This document shows, in pieces, positions 44,466-56,005 of a stretch of DNA of 64,000 bases; positions within the stretch are counted from its first letter, which is position 1, and every line of letters begins with the position of its first letter. The translations under genes were made by a program, and so were the position numbers. This DNA comes from Lichina pygmaea (lineage: Eukaryota > Ascomycota > Lichinomycetes > Lichinales > Lichinaceae). The stretch is taken from positions 3,162,001 to 3,226,000 of the forward strand of contig OY730172.1 of assembly GCA_963422465.1 (NCBI GenBank), read 5' to 3'. The notes beneath the pieces were generated by a model. The model was given only the letters and a program-made list of their open reading frames with translations. It made no database searches and was not told the origin of the DNA.

Positions 44466-47400
44466 TATTTTTATTTATTTATTTTATTTATTTGATTCTT
44501 ACACTGGTAGTAGCTTTACAGCCATGCAGATCTTCTAGCTAATAGTGAACTCCTTCAGAAAACCTTTGAAGGGATAAAAACTGAAGGCAGGGTGTGACTA
44601 GGGAATGTAACAAAAGGAATCTTGAAGTTTCTGGTAAGAGAAGAGAATCTAGGTATTGGATTGGGAATAGTGGAGTTTGAAAGCTAGATTAAACTGGTTT
44701 AGTCTTTTCAAAGACATAAACCAGTACAAGAACTTCTGTAGTAGCTCTGGGTTTGAAATAATAGTGGTGAAGTCTTGGGGATTAAAAGAGACTTGTTGTC
44801 TTTGTCTTGAATAAAGAGAGCATGAAGAGGTGAGATGTTTTGCAGTTTCTTCTGCTTGGCCACACACACATAGTGGGGTAGGGAAGTCAGGAGCTCCAGC
44901 TCTGAAAAGAAAACTTGCCAGACCAATTCTTCCAGTCCTGATTTGCAGTAGTAGACTTGCCTCAGCTTTCTGTAACTCTTTGTAGAGCTTCAGATTGTTT
45001 TTGTGTGGCTTTTGACAGAAAGTCTGCCAGCCTGGATAGCTTCTTTTCTTCTCTTCCCATTGGTCTTCCCACTCTTTAGTAAAGAGCTTTTGTAGTTCTT
45101 TCTTTGAACTAGCCTGGTTAGTAGTTATTTGACTTAACCAAGTGAATTTCCACTTAGGAGAGATAGTTGAGGATTCCTTTAAAGGTTTCTCCAAGAGAGA
45201 GGCATAGCTGGAAATAGTGGAAAAGATACTGTCAAGAAAGTATTTGAGAGGGGAGTTTTGAATAGAAGAAAGAAAACAGGCAGTGCGAAATTTAAAGTAT
45301 AGGTCTAGAGGTAGAAGAAAAAGCTCACTCTCTAATAGAAAAGAAGAAGTGGCTTTGAAGGCACCCCCAATAAGTCTTAGGCATCTGTTTTGAAATGAAA
45401 CAAGAGAAGAGATATTGGAGGATTTTCTTAGAGGGTTAAACCAGATCCCCACTGCATAGCTCAGTAGAGATCTCAGTATAGCAGTGTACACCAGACATGA
45501 TGTGTGAACTGGAAAGCCCCAAGTAGAATAGGAAGTTCTAGAAAGAGAAGAGAGTGCTTTCTGTGCTTTTTGAAGAATAATCCTCTGGTGTTTGTGCCAG
45601 TGGAGCTTTGCATCTAGGTACACTCCAAGTACTCGCACTTCTTCTTTTGGTTTGAGAATCACATTCCCCAGTCTGAGCTTGAGCTGAAGATTGTCTGATC
45701 TTCTTCTGGAAAAATGAAGTATTTCATATTTCTCAGGTGAGAAGACCATTCCATGTCTTGCAGCCCAGGATAGACATTTGTGGTGTGTGTTCTTTAACTT
45801 CAGAAGGTTACTTTTCAAGGAGTGACCAAAAGCAAGCAGATTTGTATCATCTGCAAACCCCAGGGCAGATACACCAGAAGAGGGAGTATGCACAGTCTCA
45901 TGCAATTCAGAAATGTAGAATAGAAAAAGAATAGAGGATAATGGAGAACCTTGAGGAACTCCACAATGAATAGGAATAGAATAAGACTCAGAATCATCAA
46001 AGACAAGAGTGGTAGAGCACTTATCACAGAAGGAGTAGATCCAGGAAGCTAGCCAGGCAGGTATTCCTTTTCTTTTCAGAATTTGCTGTAGTATCTTGGG
46101 GAGAACTCTGTCATAGGCTCCTGAGATATCCAGTGAGAGTAGGGATGCAACTATGCCTTCCTTCCAGACTTTTTCCACTTGGGAGGTTAGAAGGAAAAGT
46201 GCTGCTTCTGTGGATCTTCCTTTCCTAAAGCCCATCTGGATATCTGGCAATAGTCCAGCTTCTTCTGCTATCTTGCTTAGTCTGGCTGCAGCAATAGCTT
46301 CCATCAGCTTGCCTGTTGTGTTTAGCAGAGCTATAGGGCGCCAGGCTTTAGCTTGATTGTAGGTTCCCTTGCCAGGTTTCCTCAAGCAGACTGTTTTTGC
46401 ACTCTTAAATCTTTCAGGGAAGTACTCCAGTTTCCAGCATGTTGAAGTCAGAATAGCTAGAGCTTGGCAGAACCTAGGCCCCAGAGCTCTCAGAAATCCA
46501 TTTGGCAGCTTATCTCTCCCTCCTGCTGTGAGGTTTCTTCTTGGCCAGAATTTGCTCCACTTCTTCACATGTTACCTCCTGGGAGAGCTGTATCTCAGAG
46601 ATAGTCTGGGAGCTTTCTGAGCCTGGTTCTGGAACTAGAGCTTTTGGAAAGAACTGTTGTGAGAAGGCTTTGGTCTTTTCCTCAAAGGTTTTGGCTATTC
46701 CTTCTTGTGTTTCCAGGTCAGGAACCAGAGGAAGATCAGGAGTCTTGTTGGCTTTGGACTTTCCCCACTTTGCAAGCTTCCAGAACTTTGAAGAGCTGGC
46801 CAGCTCATGGATTTGGTGTCTGAAAGTGTTCTGTTTTCCATCTCTGACTGCCTTTTTCTTGAGCTTAGTTGCTTGCTCAAGTTCCTCTTGACTTGCTTGC
46901 CTTTTTTGCACTTTTCTTCTTACTCTTCTTTCCTCTTTAACCTTGTTTTGGATCTCTTGATTCCACCAGGGAACTGAGTGGCCAGATTGCTTCTGGAGCT
47001 GTGTGGATTTGCTTGCTATTTCTTGGAGAAAGTTGTCAAGATACTCCAAGTACTCATCCACTTCATATTTGTCTTGGAAGTGGAAGGGCAGGTGTAGCTT
47101 CTCACACTCTACTCTTGCAAGGTTTGAGTCCAGTGTTCTCCAGTTTCTTTCTGGTTTCCAGATTTTCCTTGGAGGATCCAGGTCCAGGCAGGTTAGTACA
47201 GGTCTGTGGTCAGACCCATGAAAGAACTGAAGAGCCACTTTAGAGAAAATCAGAGAGTTAGAAAGAGAAGAAGAAATAAAAGACAGATCAATAGAAGAAC
47301 ATGGTTTTTCAGAAAGAGATCTTGCTCTGGTAGGGGTGAAAGGTGCAATAGCTAAATCCAGATTTAAATCTTTCATTAGGTCTTGAAACTTGTTTGCAGT

Positions 47401-47601
47401 CTCAGAGTAGTCTTCTTTTCTTTGACCAGTCTGGGTGGTGAAGATTTGAGTCTGTGAGAAGAATATGTTGTTCTTGTTCTTGTAAAGCATTTTGGAGTAA
47501 ACAGAGAAGAGCTTCTGATGCCTCTGTGTAGTTTTCTTGACTTGATGGGGTGAAGTAGAGATTATGTACCCAAAGAGAAGTAGAAGAGTTTTCCAAGTAG
47601 A
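44466..47601 (-). mobile_element. LINE B3, Tad-like LINE, 5' part lost
   Basis: It keeps the 3' tail (AAATAAATAAAATAAATAAA-type at about 44466-44495), the 3' UTR, the RT and most of the endonuclease. The 5' end is cut by the solo LTR at 47602. No remainder of the LINE is found beyond that LTR. Confidence 0.9.
44649..47601 (-). pseudogene. LINE B3 ORF2 (partial endonuclease, intact RT region)
   Basis: The region 46568-44649 is a long open frame with KLEYFPERFKSAKTVCLRKP, SLDISGAYDRV, GVPQGSP, GFADDTN and C-terminal CVCGQAEETAKHLTSSC. Relative to LINE B2, two-base losses near 47400 and near 46525 shift the frame in the endonuclease and linker. Unlike B2, the RT itself has no stop. Confidence 0.88.
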
Positions 47602-47993
47602 TGTTAAAGGCCGGGCCGGGTTCACACAGAAACCAGTACGGTCTGTTACTTCGCAAGGGCGGATTCTAGACAGGGGCTCGATAGAGGAATAGACAGGTGG
47701 GGTAACTCTCCTGTGCTATTGCCTCAGTACGATGGGTTTGTATTGTTTGTTCAGCCTGGAGAGCTAATCCCTCCGGGCCCTTTGGGGGGTCTTTATACAG
47801 ATGCCCCAAGGTGGGGGTCTCCTCGAGGGGTATCATCCTTTTGCGTGGACGAGCTCCTCGCTTAGCTCCTGCTCGTCCACCGGACGAGCTCCTCGCTTAG
47901 CATCTGCTCGTCCACCGGATCGGTCGGATGTTGTTCCGCATGACTAACACTCCTCCCTCGCTTACCCGGGCTGTTCCGGCCTAGGCCTTAACA
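47602..47993 (-). repeat. Solo LTR of chromovirus family A (variant)
   Basis: 392 bp, TGTTAAAGGCC...GGCCTTAACA on the plus strand. It carries TGCTCGTCCACCGGACGAGC-type inverted repeats and a TATAAAGA box. Flanking 5-mers (GTAGA and TCTGA) differ, so there is no TSD. Together with the truncated LINE on one side, this suggests ectopic recombination or a deletion. Confidence 0.88.
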
Positions 47994-50330
47994 TCTGACT
48001 AAGTCTAGCCTAGCCTCTGGGATCAGATATGATGCCTCCTGTCCCTGACAAAAGATCTTGAAATATTATCTATTGTTGATATAGCTTCATGATTGTCTTC
48101 TTGACAAAGAACCTCCAACATCAGTTCTTGTCAAAGCAACTTCACCACCATGTTCTTGGCAAAGAACTTTGTAGAGACAAGAACATAACCACACGATGCT
48201 GTGACTGGGCTCTGACCGCCTACCGTACGAGTATGAACTTCTGAACTGTAGTCTCGTACCCACAAGAACATGTACAGTACTTGTACGAGTACGTACTTCG
48301 TACTGTGCCGTCGCACCTCGGCTAAAGAGGCCGAGCGTCATCCCCCGGTGCGGTCACGGGACGCTACACCGCTGGCTGGCTCCGGTTGGCCCCCGTGGCC
48401 CCTTGGGCCGGGTCACAGCCTCACGAGGGAGGGCTTGAGCCGCAGTCACGGGACCGGGAGCCGGAATCGGAACGCTAGACGCCAGCACTTACGTCTGGCT
48501 CACAAGTCCTCGTCCAAGTTTTCCAGCCGACCGCTCGGGATGAGATTGGGCGACGGTGTCAGGAATATCGATCTCCGCCCTTGTCACCCACGCTCGATGC
48601 CCGGGACCGCCCCAGTTCCGCTAGGGAGGGAAATTGCGTTCCGGCGTCGCGTCGATCCATACCGCTCGGCTGGCAAGCCGACGGCCGTTTAAGCCTTGGG
48701 GGGGGGGGGGTGGGTGCAGTACTTCGTACGAGACCGTCTGAGCTGCGACGGCACCCGACGAACTTGTAGCACTTCGCACCGAGAGACGAGGGATATTCCG
48801 TCCGAGACCAATCAGGGAATTTTACCCGGGCCTTTCTTAGACGCCACATCCAATCAGAATCGAGGCCGGCCGCCAAGGACATTTGCGAATTTATCATCTT
48901 CACCGCCCCATTGGTTCGACGACATGACTTTCTTGATGCACACCCCCACGACCCGTCGCGTCGCTCCTTCGCTAAGCTTGCTTGTTTCTGACTGCAGAAA
49001 CAAGCCACCCCCTCATTCTCCATTCTGGGAACAGGACAAGGACGACGGGGGCCCGGCGCAGTCAGCGCCCTAGAGCTTACCGTACCGTAGGAGATTCGAG
49101 GACGGTGGCCCGGCTGGGTCGAGGCGCTGCCGTGCGCTGTCGAGACCCCCGTACAGGAGTACCGACCGCCTACGCGTAGGCTACACGAGGCCTACATCCT
49201 AGTGCGACGCCGCGACTGAAACGTACCGTGCGTACGTACAGTAGGTACATACTTACATGGTATTACTTACGACACATCCGACCGCTCCGACCCGCGATCA
49301 AGGTGGCGCCGATCTCGGACCCGGTATTACCATACGTTAGGTACAGTACCTACGTACTTGCGTACGTAGTACTACGGAAGTACAGTACGCACAAAGATGC
49401 GGTAGACACACCCTCTTGGAAGCTTCTACTCAGCACTGGGGGCTGGGAAAGCCTCGGCGCAGGTGAGGCTGCTCGTCGTCAGCATCGATGACAAGGTCGC
49501 GGCCGTCTCTGGTGCGGTGCTGCGGGCACTATCTTGGCGAGATTCCTCGAGTCTCGCAGGACGTCCGGAGCGCACAGTGCGTTCCGTACAAGGGACCTGC
49601 GCTGCACCGCGCTGTCTCTGTCTGTGTCGTACTTACGTAATTCCTGATACATCTGCAGGGCCGTTTTTGGTTGTCTTGTGGACACCCGACGAGCCGTGCC
49701 TCTTCTCCCTCTCGAACGGTTCGGGAGAAGGAGGAACGAAAGGTTGATGTGGTGCGGTGCCGGTCCCGTGTCCATGCCTGAAGAGGGATAATCGTATCCC
49801 AACGTGCCGGCGACGCGGAGGAGGAGAGAGGGACGACGGCGTCGCGCCGGGGACGACGAAACCGAGGAGAGGAGAGCGCCCGTCGAGACAGTCGACGACG
49901 GCGACGCAGACGACCGACCGAGCCTTCGTACATCCCAATCCGACAGCGTCACCGTCGTCGTCCGCCTCGGGGCAGGGGAAGAAGGCGAGGAAGCGAGCAG
50001 GCCAGGCCAAGAGAGGCATCCCGGATCCGCGCCCGCGACCAGGCCGGCCGCTCTTCCCTGGGCCCGGCAGTTGTGCTCGGCCGCCACCGAGAAAGCGGCC
50101 AATCCGTCTCCCCTCGTCATCGGCCTCTACTGTACTTCCGTACAGTACATACAGTACGTACACCACCCCGGTCCGCGCACGCACCACCACCATCGCCATC
50201 ACCACCATCACCACCATCACCACCACCACCTCCGCCACCACCATCAAACGCTACGTACTGTACCACCTCCGCCAGCCGCACTGTCGAACCGCCTGGTGGA
50301 ACGGGAGTTGGGGCACCGTAGCGCCTTGAC

Positions 50331-50378
<48 letters not shown>

Positions 50379-51067
50379 CGCTGCTGTCGCTGCTTCATTC
50401 TTCTTCTTCCTCTTCCTCTTCTTCCTCCGCGATACGCACATCCTGCGCGGTTCACACACAGGACCCGCCTCGGTTCGGCTGTCTCTCTCTCGATCGACCC
50501 CTCGACCTTTCCCCCCACACACCCCTGCTCCTTCAATCAGCGCCGGTCGGCTCGATCGTCCCCCTGTTGAGGAAAAGCTTGGCCCGGTCGGCGCGCATCG
50601 CCCAGTACGTAACGCTGCCGGGTGTGGTGTGTGTGAAAGCCTCATGCTTACCCCCCCCTTCATCCACCATAGCAGCTTTCTTCCTCGTCTACGAACGTAC
50701 GACTCGTACATACCATCGGACGACTGGGCATTTGGGGAGATTGATGAACGACGGCGACGACGGGCTCGACGACGTTTTCGCTCTTTCGAATTTTCTTCGT
50801 CGTGCTGATCCCCGGTCGAAGCTGTCTTGCGCCGTGGACCCGGATCGACGACGACGCGACCGCTCCGACCATTTGAATGGTGTCAGCGTCACCTCGAGAG
50901 CGTCGGGACGATAGCAGGACGGATTCTTCGCTGGCCGACTGGAGAGACGACGATCGCGGCCGAGCAGACCTCTCTTGGATGTCGACGCGACCGTCGTGAG
51001 CGGACCCATCTGTGAGCGGTCGAAGCCGCAGGAGTGTCTCGGGGGTCCCGGCACTCGCGACGAAGCA
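47994..51067. promoter_or_regulatory. veA upstream region: long leader/promoter with GTAC clusters and microsatellites
   Basis: No convincing protein gene on either strand; the ORFs here are GC-driven and composed of simple repeats. GTAC/TACGTA-rich clusters lie at 48219-48305, 49221-49391, 50128-50162 and around 50695. A G13 run lies at 48698-48710, a CAC/CAT run at about 50184-50246, a (CTG)n run at 50337-50376 and a CTT/CTC tract at 50400-50428. Long leaders with small upstream ORFs are known for veA in Aspergillus. GC content jumps at about 48200. Confidence 0.55.
50337..50376. repeat. (CTG)n microsatellite
   Basis: About 13 uninterrupted trinucleotide units upstream of veA, followed by a pyrimidine tract. 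It produces poly-Ala, poly-Gln or poly-Leu in shadow ORFs but is not inside a supported gene. Confidence 0.9.
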
Positions 51068-53363
51068 ATGGCCGCCGTCGCCAGCGTCGCGGCGACCCGC
51101 CAGGAGACCGTCAGCTCGACGACGAGGATCACGAAGGAGGGCAGGAAGCTGTCGTATCAGTTGACCGTCATCCAGCAGCCCGAACGCGCGAGAGCATGTG
51201 GTTCGGGCGCCAAATGTGAGAGATCGCCCACCCTCCCGTCTCCCTCCCTCCCTCCCTCCCTCCGTCTCTCCCTCGTTCCATCGATGGCCTCCCCCGGCCG
51301 TGAGGTCGTGCCCGCGACGCTCACGACCCCGACGCTGACCCGCCGACGCTTCAGCCTCGGCCGACCGCCGACCGGTCGATCCGCCTCCCATCGTCGCGCT
51401 GCGCGTCTTCGAAGGTGACGATGGCGCCATGCAAGACGTCACCTTCTCCTACAAGGCCAACTTCTTTCTCTTCGCGACGCTCGAGTCCGCCCGGCCCATC
51501 GCCCACGGCCGCGTGCCCCAGACGACCCAGGCCTTCCCCGTCCTGACCGGCATGTTCGTGTCCGGCATGGCCTACCTCGACCGACCGATGCCGGCCGGAT
51601 ACTTCCTCTTCCCGGATCTGTCGGTCCGCCACGAGGGCAAGTATCGACTCAGCTTCAACCTCTACGAGGAGACCAAGGACGCCAAGGACGCCGACGCCGA
51701 ACCGTCGGAGCAGGCTCGCGCCGCCCGCGCCCGATCCCGCATGCCCGGGCCTCACTCGCCCCAGGCCTTTGTCGACTGGCGCCTCGAGGTCAAGTCCAAG
51801 CCCTTCACCGTCTTCAGCGCGAAGAAGTTTCCAGGCTTGGCCGAGAGCACCTCGCTCAGCCGCATCGTCGCCGAGCAGGGCTGTCGCGTCCGCATCCGGC
51901 GCGACGTGCGCATGCGCCGTCGCGGCGACACCAAGCCGACCGCCGCCGCCGCCGCCGCCGGCTTCGACGAGCCCGAGGACGAGGACGACGATCTCGAGGG
52001 CGACGACGTCGATCGGGCCCAGACTCCGGCCACCGCCGAGCGACAGCTGGGCCGCCGCCCGTCGCAGGGTCCCGACCCGTACCGATCCGTCGATGCCGGC
52101 AGCACCGATCCGTCGCGACATCACTGTCATCATCAGAAACACCAGCATCAGCATCAGCATCAGCATCAGCATCAGCACCAGCAGCACCATCACGGCAACG
52201 ACAACGGCGACAGCAGCCACCACCACCACCACCATCACCATCATCACCATCCTCTGTCCGCCGGCGTGCCCGCGCGCGAGCCGACGATCGCCGTCGACGG
52301 ACCACCCCTCGAGCACCACCAGCAGAAACAGCAGAAGCGGCATCACCACCATCAACCGCCACCAGGTCCGTCGGTGGCGGCGGCGACAGCAGCGCCGGCT
52401 GGACACCCCGCGTACGGACTCGAGAGCGCTCGGCGGCAGTCGGCGCCCGAGAGCAACTGCTACGCCCCGCCGCCCTATCCGCGTTCGTACCCGGCCCCGC
52501 CGCTGATGTCACCGCATGGCTCGGACCCGTACGGCCACATCGTCGAGGCGCCCGCGTCGGCGACGGCGTACCATCACCCGTCTGCTGCCTCGCCGACCGC
52601 GCATCACCACCACCCTTACGCCGGCCCGCCACCGCCGTCGTCGCACCCGTCCATGTCGTACGCGCCGATGCCGGCGCATGCGAACCAGCGATATCCTGCC
52701 CAGCACCCGGTCGCCCCGCCGCACGGCCGACACGACAGCCTCGATCACGCCGCCGCGTCGCGGCGCCCGTCGGTGTCTGCCGCGCATCAATCCATCCCGT
52801 CGGTACCGTCGACTAACGCGGCCTACGGCTACTCCGAGCAGGGCCCCGTTCGCCCTTCGTCTGTGGTCGGCCGCCAGTACGTCGGACCCGGCACGGCCGC
52901 AGCGGCGGCGACGTCGGTTCGCCGCACACCGACTCCGGGCGCCAGCGACCATCCGCTCCCGCCGTTGAACGTCGCCGTCGCGGTCGAGCCACGGTACGGC
53001 AGCACGCACGCGTCCTCGGCCGCCCACTCGGTGTCGAGCGCGCATCCGGTGTCGATACTCGCCAGCGCCGCGACCGAGATGTCGCCCTACCCACGGCCGT
53101 CGGCCTCGACCGCGGCGACGACCGATGCCGGCGGCCGACCGACGAAGCGGCCGTACGGCGCCGTCTTCGACGCCTCGCAGTTTGACGCGTCCTTGCGGGA
53201 TGGTATGAGACCCAACGAGGCCGCGCACGGCGCCGAGCCTCTTCTTGCCGCTGACGACGATGAAGACGCCGTCGCTGAGGCCCATGACATGCTCCGGTTG
53301 CGAATGCAGTACAAGCGGGCCGACGGGACGGAGATCAGCCGTCGACCGCCGTCGACCGGATAG
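51068..53363 (+). CDS. veA: Velvet-domain developmental and secondary-metabolism regulator VeA
   Basis: Spliced from 51068-51215 and 51355-53363, giving 718 aa. VeA bridges VelB and LaeA in the velvet complex and moves to the nucleus in the dark to control sexual development and secondary metabolism. Velvet domain about 21-240: [94 protein letters not shown], and a basic RMRRRG that may act as nuclear signal. Then come an acidic stretch, a His/Gln tract (about 305-349), a Pro/Tyr/His-rich disordered region and the conserved C-terminal end ([20 protein letters not shown]). The start was chosen by likeness to VeA N-termini; an in-frame ATG 31 codons upstream (50975) has no stop between. It appears intact. 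Confidence 0.94.
51216..51354 (+). other. veA: veA intron
   Basis: 139 nt, GTGAGA to CTTCAG, with a CTGAC branch site at 51335-51339 and a CCCT-rich middle. It splits the Ser codon in AKSSADRRP, a junction conserved in VeA proteins. Confidence 0.93.
52131..52251 (+). repeat. CAGCAT/CAC repeat encoding the VeA His/Gln tract
   Basis: In-frame CAGCAT hexamers code for alternating His and Gln, followed by CAC/CAT codons for about a dozen consecutive His. It lies in the linker after the velvet domain. Confidence 0.9.
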
Positions 53364-53843
53364 TCTTGACGAGGGCGGATGTCGCCGCTCATGCCGTCAC
53401 TCTTGTGTCTTTCCCTGATCAGTCCGCGTCGTCGCATTTGGTCATTTACATGGTGGTCTGGTTCTTTCATCGCGAAAATGCACATGCGGTCAGAGTTTTG
53501 GAAAATGCAAGGCCTGTTATGAAGCGCAACCTTTTCCGCGTTGATCTCGGATGTTTTCTTCCTTGGCGTCGACACGAATGGTGAGGAAACATCTACTTAC
53601 ATGGGATTTGCTCTGTCGATAATTCACCCCAATCTGTCTCTTCTGGTCTGGGGGATTCTGCTCGTCTTGTTCTTCGGATGGGCTGGTCTCTCGTCTTTCC
53701 ACCTTATGATTCTATCGTACTTATTTTGCACTCTTTCCGGACGAAGATGGATGGACGGCGAGCGCGCGAGGTGGATACCAGAGCCGTCGTCTGTTGAATC
53801 GCATACTGTGTCACGTGTTTCCAGCAATCACAGAATTGAATTG
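53364..53843. other. veA downstream region
   Basis: Probable 3' UTR and intergenic DNA; no gene supported. GC content declines towards the Copia-like element. Confidence 0.5.
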
Positions 53844-55045
53844 TGTCAGCCGGAGGAGTGAGAAGACCAGTCCTCGCTTGCTGCTAGAGCCAAGTTCACG
53901 TGAGAGAAGAGAACTCTCACTGTATATTGGTGTCAACCAGGGACTCGACAGGGAGTCGATAGCCCGAGGATTTGCAGGGGTTCAGAGATCAGCCTCCCCC
54001 TGAGTGACGGCTAAATTGTTTGTCTGCACATGACAGTGTGCGGAGTTTTCTCCTTGGTCATCACTCCTAGATTCTTAGTTAGAGAGATAGAATGAACACA
54101 CTCATTCCCTGGCCAGCCGCCAGTTCACAGTTATGAGCCTGGAGCTGCTTCCTACCCACTAAGAAGGATCACAGTAACCAGCTGTTACTGTGCTTACAGA
54201 CTACCAGGAACACAACAAAGATGTCTCAACCAATGACAACAACAACAAAGGTCACCACTGTTCTGACAGGCACTGCGGATTAGGATATGTGGTACATAGT
54301 CATTAAGATGGTGGCCAAAGGGAAACTGATTTGGGACTACATCAACCCCGAGACCCCTGAGGATAGTTGTCCAAAGCTGATCAAGCCTGCAGAGCCTGCA
54401 TTCTCAGCAATCAACACTGACGCAGAGATGTACATTGATCTTGATGCAACAGAGCGTGAGGCATACAAGTTCATGTACCAGAAGTACAAGGCAGAATACA
54501 ACAAATACAAGGTCTTGCATACAGCCATCTCTACTTACTTGGCAGAGATCATCAGATTATTGTCACCAGCTATTGTCTTGTACATCCAGAATTGCGACGG
54601 TACACACAATGTGCTTGTTGAGCTACAGACACAATTCACACCTACAGACAAGACACGGGAGCAGACAGTCATCACAAAGTACCAGAATCTGAAGAAGGTG
54701 CCAAGGAGTATCCTTCCCTGAGGGAGGTGATCAACAAGTTCTGTACACATCTACATGAAGACCACACATCACAAACAGTAGAGCACAGAGCCTTCTCAGC
54801 ATCATTCCAGGATCAGACTGCTGGCCTGGCTGGCCAGCTGTCTGAAAAGCAAACTGAGAAGCTGGACACACCCTCAGCTGATCACACAAACAGCTTCACA
54901 AAGTGTGGGAACCAGGACTGCAGGACAGAGTGCTTGTGTGGCAAGATACACTGTTTTGCAGATTGCCTTTACCTTGTGGAGTTGAAAAGAGGTCACAACT
55001 GGATTGCAGATGAGGAAATCAGTCATACAATCTGTGAGAAGATTT
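53844..55045 (+). mobile_element. Copia-like element, 5' part (fossil)
   Basis: A possible LTR at 53844-54129 (TGTCAGCC...TTCACA, with a TATATTGG box) is followed by GTTATGAGCC, which resembles an initiator-Met-type primer site. A gag-like region runs from 54221 to about 55020, with a dense Lys/Tyr helical part and then a Cys/His knuckle (CLCGKIHCFADC). The rest of the element is cut off by LINE C and would lie outside the window. It has a few breaks. It is a different family from the Copia-like element at 25430-27584. Confidence 0.7.
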
Positions 55046-55198
55046 TTATTTTTTTTTTATTTTTTTTATTTTATTCTTACTCTGATTTGGCTGGTGAGCC
55101 ATGCAGAACTTCTAGATACATACTTTTTTTCCCAGAAAACCTTGGGAGGAATAAAAACTGAGACTTGGGTAAGACTAGGGAATTATCTGGGAGAATAT

Positions 55199-55611
55199 TG
55201 TTAAAGGCCAGTCCACGTTCACACAGAATGTGGGTGGTCCTGTCTTCGACCGAGGAGGGCAGGGACTCAATAGATGAATAGCAAGTGGGGTAACTCTCTT
55301 GCTATTGTCGCTCGTAATGTGCGTTCAGCCTGGAGAGCTATTCTCTCCGGCTATCTGGGTTCTTATATACAGGAGCCTGAGGGGGGGGGGTCCTCCCGAG
55401 GGGTATCAGCTTTCTGCGTGGACAAGCTGGACGAGCTGGTTACACATCGTCCACCTCGTCCACCGGGTCGGGTGAACATTGTTCCCGTGGACGAGCTGGA
55501 CGAGCTGGTTACACATCGTCCACCTCGTCCACCGGGTCGGGTGAACATTGTTCCGTGTACCTCTGTACACTCGCTTCGGTTGGCTCAGCCGTTCCGGCCT
55601 GGGCCTTAACA
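55199..55611 (-). repeat. 3' LTR of chromovirus A2
   Basis: 413 bp, TGTTAAAGGCC...GGGCCTTAACA. U3 carries two 69-bp tandem units (55417-55485 and 55486-55554) built of GGACGAGCTGGACGAGC followed by TCGTCCACCTCGTCCACC. On the element's strand these lie upstream of TATATAAG. Confidence 0.93.
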
Positions 55612-55663
55612 CCATCCCCTCCCTCCAAAGGTTCTGTCCCCAGATCCTCTCGCTTCTCTTACC

Positions 55664-56005
55664 ATGACCCGGACATCTCGTGTTAATCGTCGTGGAGTCC
55701 TCAGTTCTCGTGTTGGCAAGATGGGCAAGGTATCCAAAGTTTCATGCAGCGCATGTCGTCGTGACCGTGCCAAGTGTGTCGTCAGTTCAGAGTCCACATT
55801 TTGCGGTCAGTGCCTTGAGAAGGGTCGCCGTTGTGATCTCCATCTCGCGGAGTCGGAGTGGGAGAAGATGGAGCTTGAGCGCACTCAGCTCGACTTCTTC
55901 TCTTCGGAGGCTTTGGCTTCTCTCGAGCCTTTGTCTCCATCGATCCTGGCTTCTGCGGGTTTTGTCGGTGGAAACTCCGCAGTTTCTCGTTCGTCGCAGG
56001 GCTGA
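55664..56005 (+). CDS. Antisense Zn2Cys6-type ORF carried by chromovirus A2
   Basis: 113 codons, convergent with pol, beginning about 50 nt inside the 3' LTR. It contains CSACRRDRAKC and CGQCLEKGRRC in C-x2-C-x6-C-x8-C-x2-C-x6-C spacing, exactly as in copy A1. The shared DLHLAESEWEKMELER-type start of a helix and a similar hydrophobic tail follow. It is shorter than the A1 version in the helical part. The conservation of all six Cys and the basic loop between two diverged copies argues that the ORF is real rather than a shadow of pol. Confidence 0.65.
   Translation: MTRTSRVNRRGVLSSRVGKMGKVSKVSCSACRRDRAKCVVSSESTFCGQCLEKGRRCDLHLAESEWEKMELERTQLDFFSSEALASLEPLSPSILASAGFVGGNSAVSRSSQG

Noticed and set aside
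47994-48200. Remainder of LINE B3 beyond the solo LTR
   Set aside because: The sequence does not match the expected LINE 5' region in either orientation.
49457-50808. ORFs of 100-330 codons upstream of veA on both strands
   Set aside because: Their translations are Arg/Ser/Pro-rich or made of simple repeats (poly-His, poly-Ala, poly-Gln). They overlap each other in many frames and show no recognisable domain or splice structure.
51351-53285. Several antisense ORFs of 250-350 codons across veA
   Set aside because: They mirror the GC-rich coding strand and its His/Gln repeats. No domain is visible and the sense frame gives a clear velvet protein.
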